Below are positions 9,015-17,131 of a DNA stretch of 64,000 nucleotides, piece after piece. Below the pieces are notes generated by a model. The model saw nothing but the letters and a program-made list of their open reading frames with translations. It was not told the origin of the DNA and searched no databases. The position numbers and the translations under genes are program-made. Every line of letters starts with the position of its first letter. Within the stretch, counting starts at the first letter, position 1. The stretch is from Coriobacteriia bacterium (GTDB taxonomy: Bacteria; Actinomycetota; Coriobacteriia; WRKU01; JAENWW01): the NCBI GenBank assembly GCA_016649875.1, contig JAENWW010000001.1:62001-126000 (forward strand), given 5' to 3'.

Positions 9015-10634
9015 TTATCTTCCTACCGACTCGAGCAACTCCACCGCATGCGCACACGCGATATCGGTGTCTTCCCCCGAAAGGAGGCGCGCCACTTCTC
9101 GGACGCGCTGCGTACCTTTGACCGCAACGACTGCGGTGGTCGATTTCGAGTCTTGCTCCGTCTTCCGAACCACATAATGCGCATCCGCCATGACGGCAAC
9201 TTGTGCCAAATGCGTCACGACGATGACTTGATGAGTCTTTGAGAGTTCCCTCAAACGTTGACCGACGGCAAATGCCGTGACACCGCCGATTCCGGCATCG
9301 ATTTCGTCGAAAACGAGGATTTGGGCCCTGTCTTTTTTCCCGATGACGCTCTTCAAACCCAACATCACACGCGACATCTCTCCGCCAGAAGCAATTTTTG
9401 CCAAAGGACGAAAAGCACCGTCGGAAACGGGGCTGTACAAAATCTCGACATGTTCACTCGATACGGGTGTCCATTGTTCGAATTCCAAATCCTTGAATTC
9501 GATTTCAAATCTCGCATGCTCCAACGCAAGACCGGCAATCGATTCCTGCAACGCATGAACGAAACGGGCAGCCGCTTCGTGACGAGCCGAGCTCAACTCC
9601 GTCGCAGCTTTGCGATAACGGCGCTCGCACGTGTTTTTCTGTTCCAGCGCTTCTTCGATGACTTCATCGGACCGCTCAAGCGTGCTCAACTTTTCCTCGA
9701 GGTTGCGTTTTTTCTCGAGAACGACATCGAGCGTCGGTCCGAAACGTTTTTCGAGAGACTCGATTTCGCTCAATCTGAGTAGCAAGGAATCCAGGTGAGA
9801 GGAATCGCGGTCGAGAGACCCCACAAAACTGCGCAGGGTACCGGCGAGCTCGGATACATCTATGGAGAGAGCGCTGATTTGATCATAATATTCCCTGAAA
9901 GCGGGTTGGTACTCCAAAACCCGCTCCAGCGCCGATGCGGCACGCGCCAACGAATCCGCTGCGCCGTCCTCACCTGTCAAGTCTTGCCAAGCAAGCGATG
10001 CCGCTTCTTCGATTTCTTGCGCATGTTGCAAGGAGGGCACTTGTCTTTCCAGCAACTCGTCCTCACGAGGTTGCGGATCGACACGCTCGAGCTCCGCCGA
10101 GACGAGCCTGCTCATTTCAAGCTCACGTTCATCGTTCTCAAGTGCACTTTTCAGCTCGTCGTAGGTCGCTACGGCAGCTCCATGAGCCTTTTGAGCCTCT
10201 CGGTATTCATCGAGAAGAACAGCCGTTCGTTCCTCTGCGAACGCATCGAGAATCGAAAGATGCGTCGCACTTCTCAAAAGAGCTTGATGATCATGCTGCC
10301 CGTGCAAATCGATATGTGGACCCAACGCCGAGCTCAAATTCGCAACGGTGGCCATCTCGCCGTCGATTTTGCATGTATTGCGCCCCGCCGATGAAAGCGA
10401 CCGCGAAACGAGAAGTTCATTATCGAACATGAAGCGACCCTCGACTCTGAGAGAATCGGCGCCGTTTCTGATTGTCCCTAAGTCCGCACGCTGTCCCATC
10501 AGTAATTGGAGCGATGAGATGAGCACCGTTTTTCCAGCACCCGTTTCGCCTGTCAACACAGTCAACCCCGGACCGAACTCCAACCGTGCTTCCTCTATGA
10601 GAGCCACGTCGCGGATATGTAATTCCTCTAGCAT
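9015..10634 (-). CDS. recN: DNA repair protein RecN
   Basis: SMC-like ATPase that acts early in repair of double-strand breaks. Walker A is GETGAGKT near residue 35, preceded by the conserved MLEELHIRDVALIEEA. Two long coiled-coil halves (about residues 150-370) flank the hinge. The ABC signature ASGGEMSRVMLGLK and Walker B LVFDEIDAGIGG are at about 400-460. The length of 539 residues is normal. AGGAGG lies 8 nt before the ATG. It follows nadK by 12 nt, so nadK and recN form one transcript. Confidence 0.97.
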   Translation of the reverse strand: MLEELHIRDVALIEEARLEFGPGLTVLTGETGAGKTVLISSLQLLMGQRADLGTIRNGADSLRVEGRFMFDNELLVSRSLSSAGRNTCKIDGEMATVANLSSALGPHIDLHGQHDHQALLRSATHLSILDAFAEERTAVLLDEYREAQKAHGAAVATYDELKSALENDERELEMSRLVSAELERVDPQPREDELLERQVPSLQHAQEIEEAASLAWQDLTGEDGAADSLARAASALERVLEYQPAFREYYDQISALSIDVSELAGTLRSFVGSLDRDSSHLDSLLLRLSEIESLEKRFGPTLDVVLEKKRNLEEKLSTLERSDEVIEEALEQKNTCERRYRKAATELSSARHEAAARFVHALQESIAGLALEHARFEIEFKDLEFEQWTPVSSEHVEILYSPVSDGAFRPLAKIASGGEMSRVMLGLKSVIGKKDRAQILVFDEIDAGIGGVTAFAVGQRLRELSKTHQVIVVTHLAQVAVMADAHYVVRKTEQDSKSTTAVVAVKGTQRVREVARLLSGEDTDIACAHAVELLESVGR

Positions 10635-10646
10635 GGCCCTCCCCTC

Positions 10647-11504
10647 CTATTGCTGCCCGCTGAAAAACTCGTGCGCGACCGTATCGTAAAACAGCCGACT
10701 GTCGAGTTTTATGATTTCGACGTAATTTGCAGAGATTTCCGCGGAAAGCGATGTCGGGGGCGCGTCGAACGGAACCGTCACGCCGTCGAGAATAATCTCG
10801 GCACGTGCGCGGGCACTGTCGGGAAACTCCACCGAAATGCGGTCTGTGTGTGCAGCTACCACAGCCCTCTGCACGAGCGTATGGGAAGCGAGGGGAACGA
10901 CGACGAGTCCGCTGTAATCAGGCGACATGAGCGGTCCGCCGGCCGAGAGTGCATAGGCGGTCGATCCCGTCGCTGTGGCCACGATGAGTCCGTCGCCACT
11001 CGATGTGTAAATCCTATGCCCGTTTATTTTCAGCGTCGCCGTCAGCACCGGAGTGGCCGATCCTCGTCCTATGACGACTTCGTTGAGCGCATCTTCTGCG
11101 AAAATGAGTCGACTGTCGTCATACGCCCGAATGTGGACCATATTACGCTTCTCGACACTGGCGGTACCGGCAAGAGCCGCATCTATTGCCTCGGGAGCAT
11201 TTTCAAAAGTAGCTCCCGTCAAAAAACCGAGTTTTCCAAACTTGATGCCGAGAAGCGGAGCGAGATTTTCTTTCATTTCACGCACAGCTCGCAATATCGT
11301 ACCGTCCCCTCCGAGGGCGACGATTAAATCGGGGTGTCCATGGACGGAGTTGTCATACACGGGAAGATTGAGTTTTTCGGCACCGTGAGAGCGTGCGACA
11401 TACACAGAATCGCCCCGGGAGACACAATACTTCGCCAGCGCCTCCGCAGCGGCAAGCGCTTGGTCGAAGTGCTCATTCGGTATGAATACGATTGTTTTTC
11501 CCAT
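10647..11504 (-). CDS. nadK: NAD kinase
   Basis: NAD kinase makes NADP from NAD and ATP in the cytosol. The GGDGT motif of the family is present as ALGGDGTILRAV, with the NE/D-type loop in EDALNEVVIGRG and the glycine-rich TGSTAYALSAGGP loop. The open frame extends further upstream to 11558, but ATG 11504 has AAAGGAG about 10 nt upstream and gives MGKTIVFIPN, so I chose it (285 residues). It sits between tlyA and recN, the usual actinobacterial order. Confidence 0.96.
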   Translation of the reverse strand: MGKTIVFIPNEHFDQALAAAEALAKYCVSRGDSVYVARSHGAEKLNLPVYDNSVHGHPDLIVALGGDGTILRAVREMKENLAPLLGIKFGKLGFLTGATFENAPEAIDAALAGTASVEKRNMVHIRAYDDSRLIFAEDALNEVVIGRGSATPVLTATLKINGHRIYTSSGDGLIVATATGSTAYALSAGGPLMSPDYSGLVVVPLASHTLVQRAVVAAHTDRISVEFPDSARARAEIILDGVTVPFDAPPTSLSAEISANYVEIIKLDSRLFYDTVAHEFFSGQQ

Positions 11505-11579
11505 TACCGATGCACTCCTTTCCGACACTTTCGTATGCACGTTCACCGGGTCGACCACAACGCTCCCGTCATGTTCATT

Positions 11580-12401
11580 TTAGCCTAAACGCTCATGGGC
11601 TGCGATGACGATATCTTCGATATGACGTTCGTTCACACCGCCCGCATGCACGCCGCCCGGCGCTCGACCTTTGCCCCAAATCCAAAACTCGATGTTACCT
11701 TGCGGACCGGTGATGGGCGAATACGTGACATCTACCACGTCCATGTCGCATCGGAGGAACTCTCGTGCCGCATCGGTCAAGACTCTTATGTGGGTATCGG
11801 CATCATGTACGACACCTTTATCGCCTATCTCGCACTTTTCCGCCTCGAACTGGGGTTTGACGAGCACTATCATCTCCCCGTCGTCTCCAATCGCCCGTCG
11901 CAGGGGATCGAGAACCCGATCCAACGATATGAACGAGAGGTCGGCGACCGCCACGTCGAACGGAGCTCCGATTTCTTCCAAATCGACGGTACGGATATTT
12001 TCGCGCTCGCGCACATCGACTCGATCATCGATTCGTAATTTCCACGCAAGTTGTCCGTAACCGACATCGAGAGCGCAGACGCTTCTCGCCCCTTCTTGCA
12101 ATGCGCAATCGGTGAAGCCTCCCGTCGAGCAACCGACGTCTATAACCCTTTTATGTGAAATATCATAGCCGAAATCATCAAGTGCACCCTTAAGTTTTTT
12201 GCCACCCCTACTTACATAATCCTTAGTTTGCGTCACGAGAAACCGCGCGTCGATTGCCACGGGTTGACCGGGCTTTTGCACGCGTTCGTGCGATTCCGTG
12301 TCGAATGCGACATCACCGGCCAGAATGGCACGGGTGGCACGTTCCGCATCGGGGAACAACCCCGATTGGACAAGTCGCATATCGGCTCTCATATGATTCA
12401 A
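11580..12401 (-). CDS. tlyA: TlyA family 23S/16S rRNA methyltransferase
   Basis: TlyA is a 2'-O-methyltransferase of rRNA in mycobacteria and sets capreomycin susceptibility there; homologues are often annotated as haemolysin A. An N-terminal S4 RNA-binding domain (about residues 7-65, RLVQSGLF...DYVSRGGKKLKGAL) precedes an FtsJ-like methyltransferase domain with VIDVGCSTGGFTDCAL as the SAM motif, ALDVGYGQ, and VLVKPQFEAE with the catalytic lysine. Length is 273 residues. The first start is TTG 12401 with AGGAG 5-6 nt upstream; an ATG three codons later is an alternative. Confidence 0.94.
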   Translation of the reverse strand: MNHMRADMRLVQSGLFPDAERATRAILAGDVAFDTESHERVQKPGQPVAIDARFLVTQTKDYVSRGGKKLKGALDDFGYDISHKRVIDVGCSTGGFTDCALQEGARSVCALDVGYGQLAWKLRIDDRVDVRERENIRTVDLEEIGAPFDVAVADLSFISLDRVLDPLRRAIGDDGEMIVLVKPQFEAEKCEIGDKGVVHDADTHIRVLTDAAREFLRCDMDVVDVTYSPITGPQGNIEFWIWGKGRAPGGVHAGGVNERHIEDIVIAAHERLG

Positions 12402-12419
12402 AGTGGCTCCTTTTAAAGA

Positions 12420-14303
12420 TCAGCCGTCGAGACGTTCCAAGCGATCGGCTGTCTTTTCGGCAATCGATGCAGGATCCAAATGCGCCAACTCGATAAGTTG
12501 TTTCATCGAGCCGCATTCGCAAAATTCATCCGGTGTACCGAGATGCAAGACGGGACACAACACATTTTCATCGGAAAGAACTTCGAGCACACCCGAGCCG
12601 AATCCCCCGCGTACGGTGTTTTCTTCCACGGTCACAATCAACCGGTGCTTATCGACCGCCGCAAGAATTGCAGCCTCGTCGAGCGGTTTCACCCACCGCA
12701 TATCGACGACGGTCGCACTGATACCATTTGCTTCGAGAAGTTTCGCCGCTTCGAGGGCGTTTTCAACCATACGACCTACTGCCAAGAAAGCGACGTCCTC
12801 ACCGGTCCGAAGCTCGAGCGAAGAACCGACGCTCCATACCGAGGCGACCTCGGGAAGAGCGGTTCCGATCCCGCCTCCTCTCGGATAGCGCAACGCCACG
12901 GGTCCCTCGATTTCGAGCGCCGTATGAAGTGCGTCGACGAGATCTGCCTCGTTGCGCGGTGCCATGATTTTCATTGTCGGAATCGAGCGCAAAAAAGAGA
13001 GGTCGTAGAGCCCGTGGTGCGTCGGACCGTCGTCACCGACAAACCCCGCACGATCGATTGCGAACACCACATGCGCTCCCTGCAAAGCGACATCGCCGAT
13101 TATCTGATCGTATGCCCGTTGCAAAAAGGTCGAATAGATTGCGACGACGGGGAGTTGACCGCCGAAGGCCAGCCCGGCCGCAAGACCAACCGCGTGCTCC
13201 TCGGCGATTCCCACATCGTGGAAGCGTTCCGGATACCGTTCGGAAAAAGCATTGAGCCCGGTACCGGGAGCCATCGCCGCCGTTATGGCGTGGATGCGAG
13301 GGTTGCGTGCGGCTTCCTTGAGGAGTGCTTGCGAAAACACTTCCGTATATTTGAGGGGACCCGTCGAAGGTTCGACGATACCCGTCTCGCGATTGAAGGG
13401 ACCGATTCCGTGAAACCTCTCGGGCTCGGAACTCGCAGGCTCGTAACCTCTTCCTTTTTGCGTTACGGCATGGATGAGAACCGGGCCGTCGGAACCTTTG
13501 GCGCTTTCGATTGCCGCCTGCACTTGTTCGATATCATGGCCGTCGATGGGTCCGACATAGCGAAGACCCATCTCTTCGAAGAGCATTCCGGGAACCATCA
13601 GCTGTTTCACTGAATCTTTCAGCGTTTTTCCGGCGGAAAGCAACGTCTGTCCGATTGCCCCTTGCGACTCCAATTTCGACTGAAGCGACTCGCGCAGCCC
13701 CCAGTAGCGTTTGCTCAAACGAATGCGCCCGAGATAGCTTGCAAGCGCTCCAACATTTTTGGATATGGACATCTCGTTGTCATTGAGTACGACAATCATC
13801 CGCGTCTGGGTATGCCCCAGATGATTGAGCGCCTCCCAGGCCATGCCTCCGGTCAAAGAACCGTCACCAATGACGGCCACGACTTCGCTGTTCTGATTTT
13901 GAGCATCGCGCGCAAGTGCATAACCCAGAGCAATCGAGATGGAGTCACTCGCATGCCCCGAACCGTAAAGGTCGCATGGAGATTCGCTCCGCTTGGGAAA
14001 TCCCGACATTCCGCCCAAGGTGCGCAACGTGCAGAATGCATCGCGGCGTCCCGTGAGAAGTTTATGGACATATGATTGGTGACCGACATCGAAAGCGATG
14101 ACGTCACGCGGACAGTCGAGACTGCGCTCTATCCCAAGCGTCAACTCCACCACGCCGAGATTGGGAGCCAGATGCCCGCCGGTCTTCGAAACCGTCTCGA
14201 CAAGCTCGTGACGAATCTCGGCAGCCAGCACTTGCATCTGCTCGTTGTCTAATTTTTTCAAGTCACAAGGACTTTGAATGGTATCTAAAATACGTTGAGT
14301 CAT
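12420..14303 (-). CDS. dxs: 1-deoxy-D-xylulose-5-phosphate synthase
   Basis: Thiamine-diphosphate enzyme that condenses pyruvate with glyceraldehyde 3-phosphate, the first step of the MEP route to isoprenoids. It shows the FDVGHQSYVHKLLTGR segment, GHASDSISIALG, the ThDP/Mg motif GDGSLTGGMAWEALN, and the second-domain AEEHAVGLAAGLA with the catalytic glutamate. The C-terminal transketolase domain ends in VRGGFGSGVLEVL. The open frame runs upstream past 14303 across xseB, but only ATG 14303 (MTQRILDTI) fits the family, giving 627 residues. It starts 7 nt after xseB in the nusB operon. Confidence 0.97.
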   Translation of the reverse strand: MTQRILDTIQSPCDLKKLDNEQMQVLAAEIRHELVETVSKTGGHLAPNLGVVELTLGIERSLDCPRDVIAFDVGHQSYVHKLLTGRRDAFCTLRTLGGMSGFPKRSESPCDLYGSGHASDSISIALGYALARDAQNQNSEVVAVIGDGSLTGGMAWEALNHLGHTQTRMIVVLNDNEMSISKNVGALASYLGRIRLSKRYWGLRESLQSKLESQGAIGQTLLSAGKTLKDSVKQLMVPGMLFEEMGLRYVGPIDGHDIEQVQAAIESAKGSDGPVLIHAVTQKGRGYEPASSEPERFHGIGPFNRETGIVEPSTGPLKYTEVFSQALLKEAARNPRIHAITAAMAPGTGLNAFSERYPERFHDVGIAEEHAVGLAAGLAFGGQLPVVAIYSTFLQRAYDQIIGDVALQGAHVVFAIDRAGFVGDDGPTHHGLYDLSFLRSIPTMKIMAPRNEADLVDALHTALEIEGPVALRYPRGGGIGTALPEVASVWSVGSSLELRTGEDVAFLAVGRMVENALEAAKLLEANGISATVVDMRWVKPLDEAAILAAVDKHRLIVTVEENTVRGGFGSGVLEVLSDENVLCPVLHLGTPDEFCECGSMKQLIELAHLDPASIAEKTADRLERLDG

Positions 14304-14310
14304 ACGCCGG

Positions 14311-14565
14311 TTATCCGTTGTGTCGTTCCTGCAATTCTTGCGATCCCTCTTCGAGGTCGAGATCATCGGCCGCAGGGGGATCCGGCTCGACGAGCGCATC
14401 CCAATCTGCTTGGTCGATAAGCTCCGTGCAGCGATTCGCAAGACGCACACCCTCCTCGAGAAGATCGAGACTCTTCTCGAGAGAAATGTCTTTCTTTCTG
14501 ACTTCGACGACGATGTCGTCGAGACGCCCCTTGGCCTGAGAATATGAAAATTGATCATCGCTCAC
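14311..14565 (-). CDS. xseB: Exodeoxyribonuclease VII small subunit
   Basis: Small helical subunit that pairs with XseA to form exodeoxyribonuclease VII. The 84-residue protein contains the typical FSYSQAKGRLDDIVVEV, SLEKSLDLLEEGVRLANRC pattern; the C-terminal third is acidic (VEPDPPAADDLDLEEG). It overlaps the nusB stop by one base (ATGA), showing translational coupling. XseA, which usually sits immediately upstream, is not in this window, so its partner must be elsewhere or absent. Confidence 0.88.
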   Translation of the reverse strand: MSDDQFSYSQAKGRLDDIVVEVRKKDISLEKSLDLLEEGVRLANRCTELIDQADWDALVEPDPPAADDLDLEEGSQELQERHNG

Positions 14566-15383
14566 TACTGATCATCCCCTTCGCCGTCGTCATGTCCACC
14601 GGAAGAATCCGTCTGTTTATCGAGAGCTGATTCGATTTGTTCGAAATCGGCACGCTCACGCGCCACTTTGCCGAGTACGCCGTTGATGAACTTCGATGAA
14701 TCATCTCCACCATACTCTTTTGCGAGACGAACCGCCTCATTGATGGCCACCGAGGTCGGAATGTCCTCGTTGTAGAGCAACTCCCAGACTGCGATGCGTG
14801 AGATGTTTCTGTCAACGATCGGCATGCGCATCAGAGACCAGTTCTTCGAGGTTTCCTCAAGAACGCGATCTATTTCGAGCATATTCTCCTCAACCCCATA
14901 GGCGATTTTCATCGCATAGTCATCCGGGGCTTTGGCGAAAGAATCATAAAACTTTCGGTACCGACAGGTCTCGTATTCCGGACAACGGCATCTGTCGACG
15001 GTGGAGTCACCGTCTTGATAGGGGTAGCCCGCAGGCGGGCACTCTTTATGCTCTTTGTAATAACGACGACAAGAGCATGTCGTGGCGCGTCGACACGCCG
15101 CCTTGCGTTCTTGCTGCTGCAAATCCAGATGAGGACACGCGTAATCGAGAGGCCACTGCCCGAACTTTTCGAAATAAGCGTGCGGAGTGCACTCATCCAT
15201 ATAGACGCATTCGCACTCCACAATACGATCGTTGTCGATTTCATAGGTTCCGTGTTGCATCATATGACTGATTGTGACCGCGGTCATTTCGCGTTGGTAC
15301 AACAGACGAAGTGCGTAGACACGTGAATGCATCCGCGGATTGAGTTCGGTCCGTACTTTGCCACTCTTGCTATTTGAAGTCAT
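14565..15383 (-). CDS. nusB: NusB with cysteine-rich insertion
   Basis: NusB is an all-helical antitermination factor that binds boxA RNA with NusE (S10). The family core is split. [14 protein letters not shown] at residues 20-33 matches helix 1. The rest of the fold ([68 protein letters not shown]) starts at about residue 145. Between them lies an insertion of about 100 residues holding 11 cysteines (57, 59, 65, 83, 97, 103, 105, 115, 132, 134, 140) and several histidines, which looks like a metal-binding module. The C-terminal tail is acidic. Total length is 272 residues against about 140 normally. The frame is unbroken, so it is not an assembly artefact of two genes. It is followed by xseB with a one-base overlap. 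Confidence 0.9.
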   Translation of the reverse strand: MTSNSKSGKVRTELNPRMHSRVYALRLLYQREMTAVTISHMMQHGTYEIDNDRIVECECVYMDECTPHAYFEKFGQWPLDYACPHLDLQQQERKAACRRATTCSCRRYYKEHKECPPAGYPYQDGDSTVDRCRCPEYETCRYRKFYDSFAKAPDDYAMKIAYGVEENMLEIDRVLEETSKNWSLMRMPIVDRNISRIAVWELLYNEDIPTSVAINEAVRLAKEYGGDDSSKFINGVLGKVARERADFEQIESALDKQTDSSGGHDDGEGDDQ

Positions 15384-15395
15384 GAAGTCTGCTAT

Positions 15396-15728
15396 CTATT
15401 CGGCAAAAACGAGAGAGTCGATGTACACGTCGATTTTGTCCGCCTTGACGCCGACCTGAACGGCCAAGGCATCACAAACCGCGCCCTGAATGGCCGCACC
15501 GAGCTCGTTGAGTTTCGTCCCATAATATGCTTGAACATGAATGCCGATTTCCAACTCTCCGGCATCGTTTGTGGAAATCTCGATATTGCGAGAATTCACC
15601 GATTTACGAAGCGATGAACTTTGCTGGATGGCCGCGACTCCCTCGACTTTTTCAGTTGCCAAAGCAACGATGGTGTTGATGACGTTCGGAGCGACCGTGA
15701 GCCCCTCGAGTTTAAGTATGTCTGACAT
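15396..15728 (-). CDS. Asp23/Gls24 family envelope stress protein
   Basis: Small cytosolic protein (110 residues) of the Asp23 family, which in Gram-positive bacteria is tied to envelope stress and lipid metabolism. The conserved core is visible: GLTVAPNVINTIVALATEKVEGV at the N-terminus (first part VAPNVINTIVALA), then IHVQAYYGTKLNELG and VQVGVKADKIDVYIDSLVF at the end. AAGGAGA lies 6 nt before the ATG. It lies between accC and nusB, 13 nt upstream of nusB, a place where Firmicutes and coriobacteria often carry this gene. A TACAAT box at 15755-15760 may start a separate asp23-nusB-xseB-dxs transcript. Confidence 0.88.
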   Translation of the reverse strand: MSDILKLEGLTVAPNVINTIVALATEKVEGVAAIQQSSSLRKSVNSRNIEISTNDAGELEIGIHVQAYYGTKLNELGAAIQGAVCDALAVQVGVKADKIDVYIDSLVFAE

Positions 15729-15760
15729 GTCAATCTCCTTCGCTGGTCGTATCTATTGTA

Positions 15761-17116
15761 CTATCCCAATACGTCGGGCAACTCAGTTTCGATGAAATCC
15801 GTATAAACCTCACCCTGAATGAACGCATCGTTTTCCAAAACACGCAGATGGAAGGGAATCGTGGTCGGCACACCCTCGATGACGAACTCTGAAAGTGCCC
15901 GCTTTCCGCGTGCAATCGCCTCTTCGCGAGAGTCACCCCATACGATGAGTTTCGCGAGCAAAGAATCATAGGTCGGTGGAATCTTATAGCCGGCATACAC
16001 GTGCGTATCGACGCGAACACCGAATCCCCCCGGAACGCGCAATCGTGAAATCGTTCCCGGACACGGTGCGAAATTGCGTGAGGGGTCTTCGGCGTTTATT
16101 CGAAACTCGATTGCGTGTGCCAAAATACGTAAGTCTTCTTGGCGCGTCAGGGAAAGAGGCAGTCCTGCGGCGACGCGTATCTGCTCTTTTATGATATCGA
16201 CGCCTGAAATCTGTTCACTCACCGTATGTTCGACCTGAACGCGCGTATTCATCTCCATGAAGTAAAACTTACCGTCCGTGTCATAAAGAAACTCTATCGT
16301 TCCGGCGCCCTCGTAATCCACCGCGCGTGCCAAAGCGACGGCCGCCTCGCCCATTTGTTTGCGCGTAGCCTCATCGAGCGCCGGTGAAGGTGCTTCCTCG
16401 AGGAGTTTTTGGTGGCGACGCTGGATGGAGCAATCGCGCTCGAAAAGATAGAGCGCGTTTCCGTGCGCATCCGTCAGAATCTGAATTTCGACATGGCGCG
16501 GACGCAACAAGTACTTTTCGATATAAACTTCATCGTTTCCGAAAGCCGCCGCAGCCTCGTTACGCGCGGCGACGAACTGTTTTTTCAAATCCTGCGCATC
16601 GATTGCGACGCGCATCCCTTTGCCGCCTCCGCCCGCCGATGCTTTCACGAGCACGGGAAACCCGACCTGCTCGGCAAAAACGAGCGCTTCCTCGGCGGTC
16701 TCGACGACACCGTCGGATCCGGGCACGACGGGAACGCCCGCTGCGATTGCGGAAAGACGCGCTTGGGCTTTGTTCCCCATCGAGTCGATTGCCGCAGCCG
16801 ACGGACCGATGAATTTTATGCCCTCTTCAGAGCAGGCTCGATCGAAGTCCGCATTTTCCGCCAAGAATCCGTAACCGGGATGGATGGCCTGAGCGCCGGT
16901 GTTGAGCGCCGCCATGATGATATTGCCCTGCACGAGGTAGGACTTCAGAGATGACGCCGGGCCGACGCATACCGCCTCGTCGGCGAGTTGCACATGAAGC
17001 GCATCCTTATCGATTTCCGAGTAAACTGCAACCGTTTCCACGCCGAGCTCTCGGGCAGCCCTGATGACACGAACCGCAATTTCACCTCTATTGGCAATGA
17101 GAATCTTTGTAAACAT
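15761..17116 (-). CDS. accC: Biotin carboxylase
   Basis: ATP-dependent carboxylation of the biotin carrier domain with bicarbonate. It has the family start MFTKILIANRGEIAVRVIRAA, HPGYGFLAEN, the glycine-rich ATP lid SAGGGGKGMR, the catalytic MEMNTRVQVEHTVSE and the C-terminal RINAEDPSRNF. Length is 451 residues, a complete stand-alone subunit. It starts 15 nt after the carboxyltransferase-carrier fusion, so the two together form a whole biotin-dependent carboxylase. No accA/accD genes are nearby, so the enzyme may be a two-subunit pyruvate carboxylase rather than acetyl-CoA carboxylase, unless the subunit is shared. Confidence 0.96.
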   Translation of the reverse strand: MFTKILIANRGEIAVRVIRAARELGVETVAVYSEIDKDALHVQLADEAVCVGPASSLKSYLVQGNIIMAALNTGAQAIHPGYGFLAENADFDRACSEEGIKFIGPSAAAIDSMGNKAQARLSAIAAGVPVVPGSDGVVETAEEALVFAEQVGFPVLVKASAGGGGKGMRVAIDAQDLKKQFVAARNEAAAAFGNDEVYIEKYLLRPRHVEIQILTDAHGNALYLFERDCSIQRRHQKLLEEAPSPALDEATRKQMGEAAVALARAVDYEGAGTIEFLYDTDGKFYFMEMNTRVQVEHTVSEQISGVDIIKEQIRVAAGLPLSLTRQEDLRILAHAIEFRINAEDPSRNFAPCPGTISRLRVPGGFGVRVDTHVYAGYKIPPTYDSLLAKLIVWGDSREEAIARGKRALSEFVIEGVPTTIPFHLRVLENDAFIQGEVYTDFIETELPDVLG

Positions 17117-17131
17117 GTATACCTTTATGTC

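Noticed and set aside
12480..13613. 377-codon open frame on the plus strand
   Set aside because: Antisense shadow of dxs; composition (Arg, His, Cys) is that of a reversed coding sequence.
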